NCBI GenBank assembly: GCA_023457715.1
Contig: JAEWKR010000124.1
Span: 1-6,502 of the forward strand
DNA: 6,502 nt
Origin: Verrucomicrobiota bacterium
GTDB taxonomy: Bacteria; Verrucomicrobiota; Verrucomicrobiia; Opitutales; Opitutaceae
Direction: 5' to 3'
The position numbers and the translations under genes were made by a program. Positions 5,137 through 6,502 of the stretch are shown in pieces (the stretch's first letter is position 1; every line of letters begins with the position of its first letter). Below the pieces are notes generated by a model. That model made no database searches. It saw nothing but the letters and a program-made list of their open reading frames with translations, and was not told the DNA's origin.

Positions 5137-5151
5137 CGAGTTCGGCCTTAC

Positions 5152-6450
5152 CTAGAAATCCTGCAGCTCCGGCTCGAACGGCCCGCGCTCCGGTTCCAGC
5201 CGCCACAGCACCTCACCCGCCAGATAGATCGATCCCGTGACCACCACCGGCACCTCCACCGGCGCAGCCACCTGACAGCGACCTGCCGCGGGAAAGACTT
5301 CACCCAGCGCTCGGCGGTACACCGGGCCGAGAAAGCTCGCCGGAACGAGTGCCCCCAGCTCTTCGTGCGAGCAGGCCCGACGCTGCTGCGGCACAACCAG
5401 GTGCAGTTCGCGCGCATGACGTGCGGCCACCTGGAGCAGCGCCGCGGCGCGGTCGCGCCCCAGCACGCCAATCACCACGATGGGGCGTTGCCCGCTCTGC
5501 GCGCGCAAACCGGTGAGGTTCGCGTCCAACGCGCGCGCCCCCTCCTCATTGTGGGCGGCATCGATCACGACCTCGCGTCCGTCGATGACACGAGACTCCC
5601 ACCGCGCCGGCCAGGTCACGGTTTGCAGTGCATCCGCAATGACCTCGTCCGTGATGCGCCACCGTTCGCCCAAAGTCTTGCCCACCCGGCTCGCCGTCGC
5701 CGCGTTCAGCCGCTGGTAGTCCCCCGCCAGACTCGTCGTCGGGTACTCCGAACCCTGGGCCGCCTCGACCGCCACGACGGGGGCCCCGACCGTCGCCGCC
5801 ACCTCACGAATCACCTTCGCCGCCTCCGCCGGCACCCGGCCCATCACGACCGGACGCCCCGGTTTGACGATCCCGGCCTTCTCCCGCGCGATTTCCGCCC
5901 GCGTGCCTCCCAGGAACTCCGTGTGATCCAGCCCAATTGACGTGATCACGCTGACCAGCGGATCGACCACGTTCGTCGCATCCAGCCGGCCACCCATCCC
6001 GACCTCGATCACGGCGATGTCGCAGCGCGCGCGCCGGAAGTGCAGCCATGCCACCGCCGTCATGAATTCAAAGTACGTGGGACGCGCCTCTCCGGCGCGC
6101 TCGAGCGTTTCCACGACCGCCCGCGCCTCGTGGATGCATTCCGTCAATTGGGCCTGCGAAACCGGCACGCGATCGACCTGGATGCGTTCGCCCAGCCTCA
6201 CCAGGTGCGGCGAGGTGTAGAGCCCGGTTCGCCAGCCCGCGCGCCGCAACATCGCTTCGACCATGGCGGCGACGGAGCCCTTGCCGTTGGTGCCGGCAAC
6301 ATGAACCGCCGGCGTAGCCCGCTCCGGATGCCCCAGCCCCTCCAGCAGTCGCTGCATCCGCTCCAATCCGAGCTGAACGCCGGGACTTTTCAACCCTTGC
6401 AGGAGAGCGTGGATCTCCGGCGCGAGCGGCACCTCGGGCTGTCGGTCCAT
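5152..6450 (-). CDS. folC: Folylpolyglutamate synthase / dihydrofolate synthase (FolC)
   Basis: This 432-residue cytoplasmic ligase uses ATP to add glutamate to folates; bifunctional members also convert dihydropteroate to dihydrofolate. It belongs to the Mur ligase-like superfamily. Motifs in order: an N-terminal QLGLERMQRLLEGLG helix (26-40); P-loop HVAGTNGKGS (50-59); TSPHLVRLGERIQV (79-92); EVGMGGRLDATN (149-160); the metal/ATP region GLDHTEFLG (173-181) and EKAGIVK (190-196); GDYQRLNA (243-250); WPARWE (280-285); DAAHN (297-301) opening the C-terminal domain; and GSIYLAGEV (406-414). Length and motif spacing are normal and nothing is truncated. The SPHL form of the second motif resembles bifunctional enzymes, so both activities are likely but unproven. 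ATG at 6450 fits the family N-terminus; AAAGG directly touches it and is too close for a good Shine-Dalgarno. The gene is convergent with the exporter module and probably unrelated to it. Confidence 0.97.
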   Translation of the reverse strand: MDRQPEVPLAPEIHALLQGLKSPGVQLGLERMQRLLEGLGHPERATPAVHVAGTNGKGSVAAMVEAMLRRAGWRTGLYTSPHLVRLGERIQVDRVPVSQAQLTECIHEARAVVETLERAGEARPTYFEFMTAVAWLHFRRARCDIAVIEVGMGGRLDATNVVDPLVSVITSIGLDHTEFLGGTRAEIAREKAGIVKPGRPVVMGRVPAEAAKVIREVAATVGAPVVAVEAAQGSEYPTTSLAGDYQRLNAATASRVGKTLGERWRITDEVIADALQTVTWPARWESRVIDGREVVIDAAHNEEGARALDANLTGLRAQSGQRPIVVIGVLGRDRAAALLQVAARHARELHLVVPQQRRACSHEELGALVPASFLGPVYRRALGEVFPAAGRCQVAAPVEVPVVVTGSIYLAGEVLWRLEPERGPFEPELQDF

Positions 6451-6455
6451 CCTTT

Positions 6456-6472
6456 GCGGGCGGGCCGCCCGC
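6456..6472 (-). promoter_or_regulatory. GC palindrome just upstream of the folC start
   Basis: GCGGGCGG (6456-6463) and CCGCCCGC (6465-6472) are reverse complements around one base; as RNA, six outer pairs with a five-base loop are realistic. On the minus strand the stem ends five bases (AAAGG) before the folC ATG. This resembles the GC stem in front of permease 1 (2243-2259). It might limit ribosome access, but chance is quite possible in such GC-rich DNA. Confidence 0.35.
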
Positions 6473-6484
6473 GGTCCATCCGGG

Positions 6485-6498
6485 CCAACCTCAGTTGG
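6485..6498. repeat. Short inverted repeat upstream of folC
   Basis: CCAAC (6485-6489) and GTTGG (6494-6498) pair around a CTCA loop, about 35 bases before the folC start. It could be the stem of an upstream element or the remains of a gene end, but the window stops at 6502 and no upstream gene can be recognised. ATGGACCG occurs both here on the minus strand (about 6472-6479) and at the folC start, out of frame with each other. Confidence 0.3.
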
Positions 6499-6502
6499 AC
6501 CG

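Overview
The window is a GC-rich bacterial segment holding five intact protein genes, with dense short repeats in every non-overlapping spacer. The first four genes read left to right and form one export module: a membrane-anchored periplasmic adaptor (HlyD/MacA type, 201-1436), a MacB/LolD-type ABC ATPase (1433-2140), and two different FtsX/MacB-type permeases (2267-3424 and 3608-4795). The fifth gene, folC (5152-6450, minus strand), converges on them and encodes folylpolyglutamate/dihydrofolate synthase, a core metabolic enzyme.

The module is best read as a tripartite efflux or lipid/peptide exporter. The two permeases would pair as a heterodimer with an ATPase dimer, and the adaptor would connect them to an outer-membrane channel. 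No TolC-like channel is encoded in the window. The substrate cannot be read from the sequence. Adaptor and ATPase genes overlap by ATGA, so they are probably translationally coupled. The two permease genes follow spacers of 126 and 183 bases that carry repeats but no visible terminator.

The spacers are the unusual part. They contain heptamer arrays of GAACATC (108-147 in one orientation, 4802-4854 and 5001-5039 in the other), heptamer arrays of TCTCAAA (2214-2241, 4916-4937, 5101-5136), hexameric pyrimidine-rich runs (2145-2177, 3581-3598), and a long inverted repeat built on a CCACAGATGAACACGGATGG-like unit (3457-3536). There are also CTCTGTG-type units (4943-4980) and a 115-bp duplication with a 185-bp period (4816-4930 and 5001-5115, 111/115 identical by hand alignment). 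I see no transposase, CRISPR array, tRNA or rRNA.

The double-membrane transport genes, high GC, weak or absent Shine-Dalgarno sequences and this style of intergenic repeat suggest a Verrucomicrobiota (Opitutaceae-like) or Planctomycetota-group bacterium. That is an inference from general familiarity with such genomes, not an identification. The genes themselves are ordinary families. The possible novelty lies in the repeats: how they spread, and whether those inside the operon act on its mRNA.
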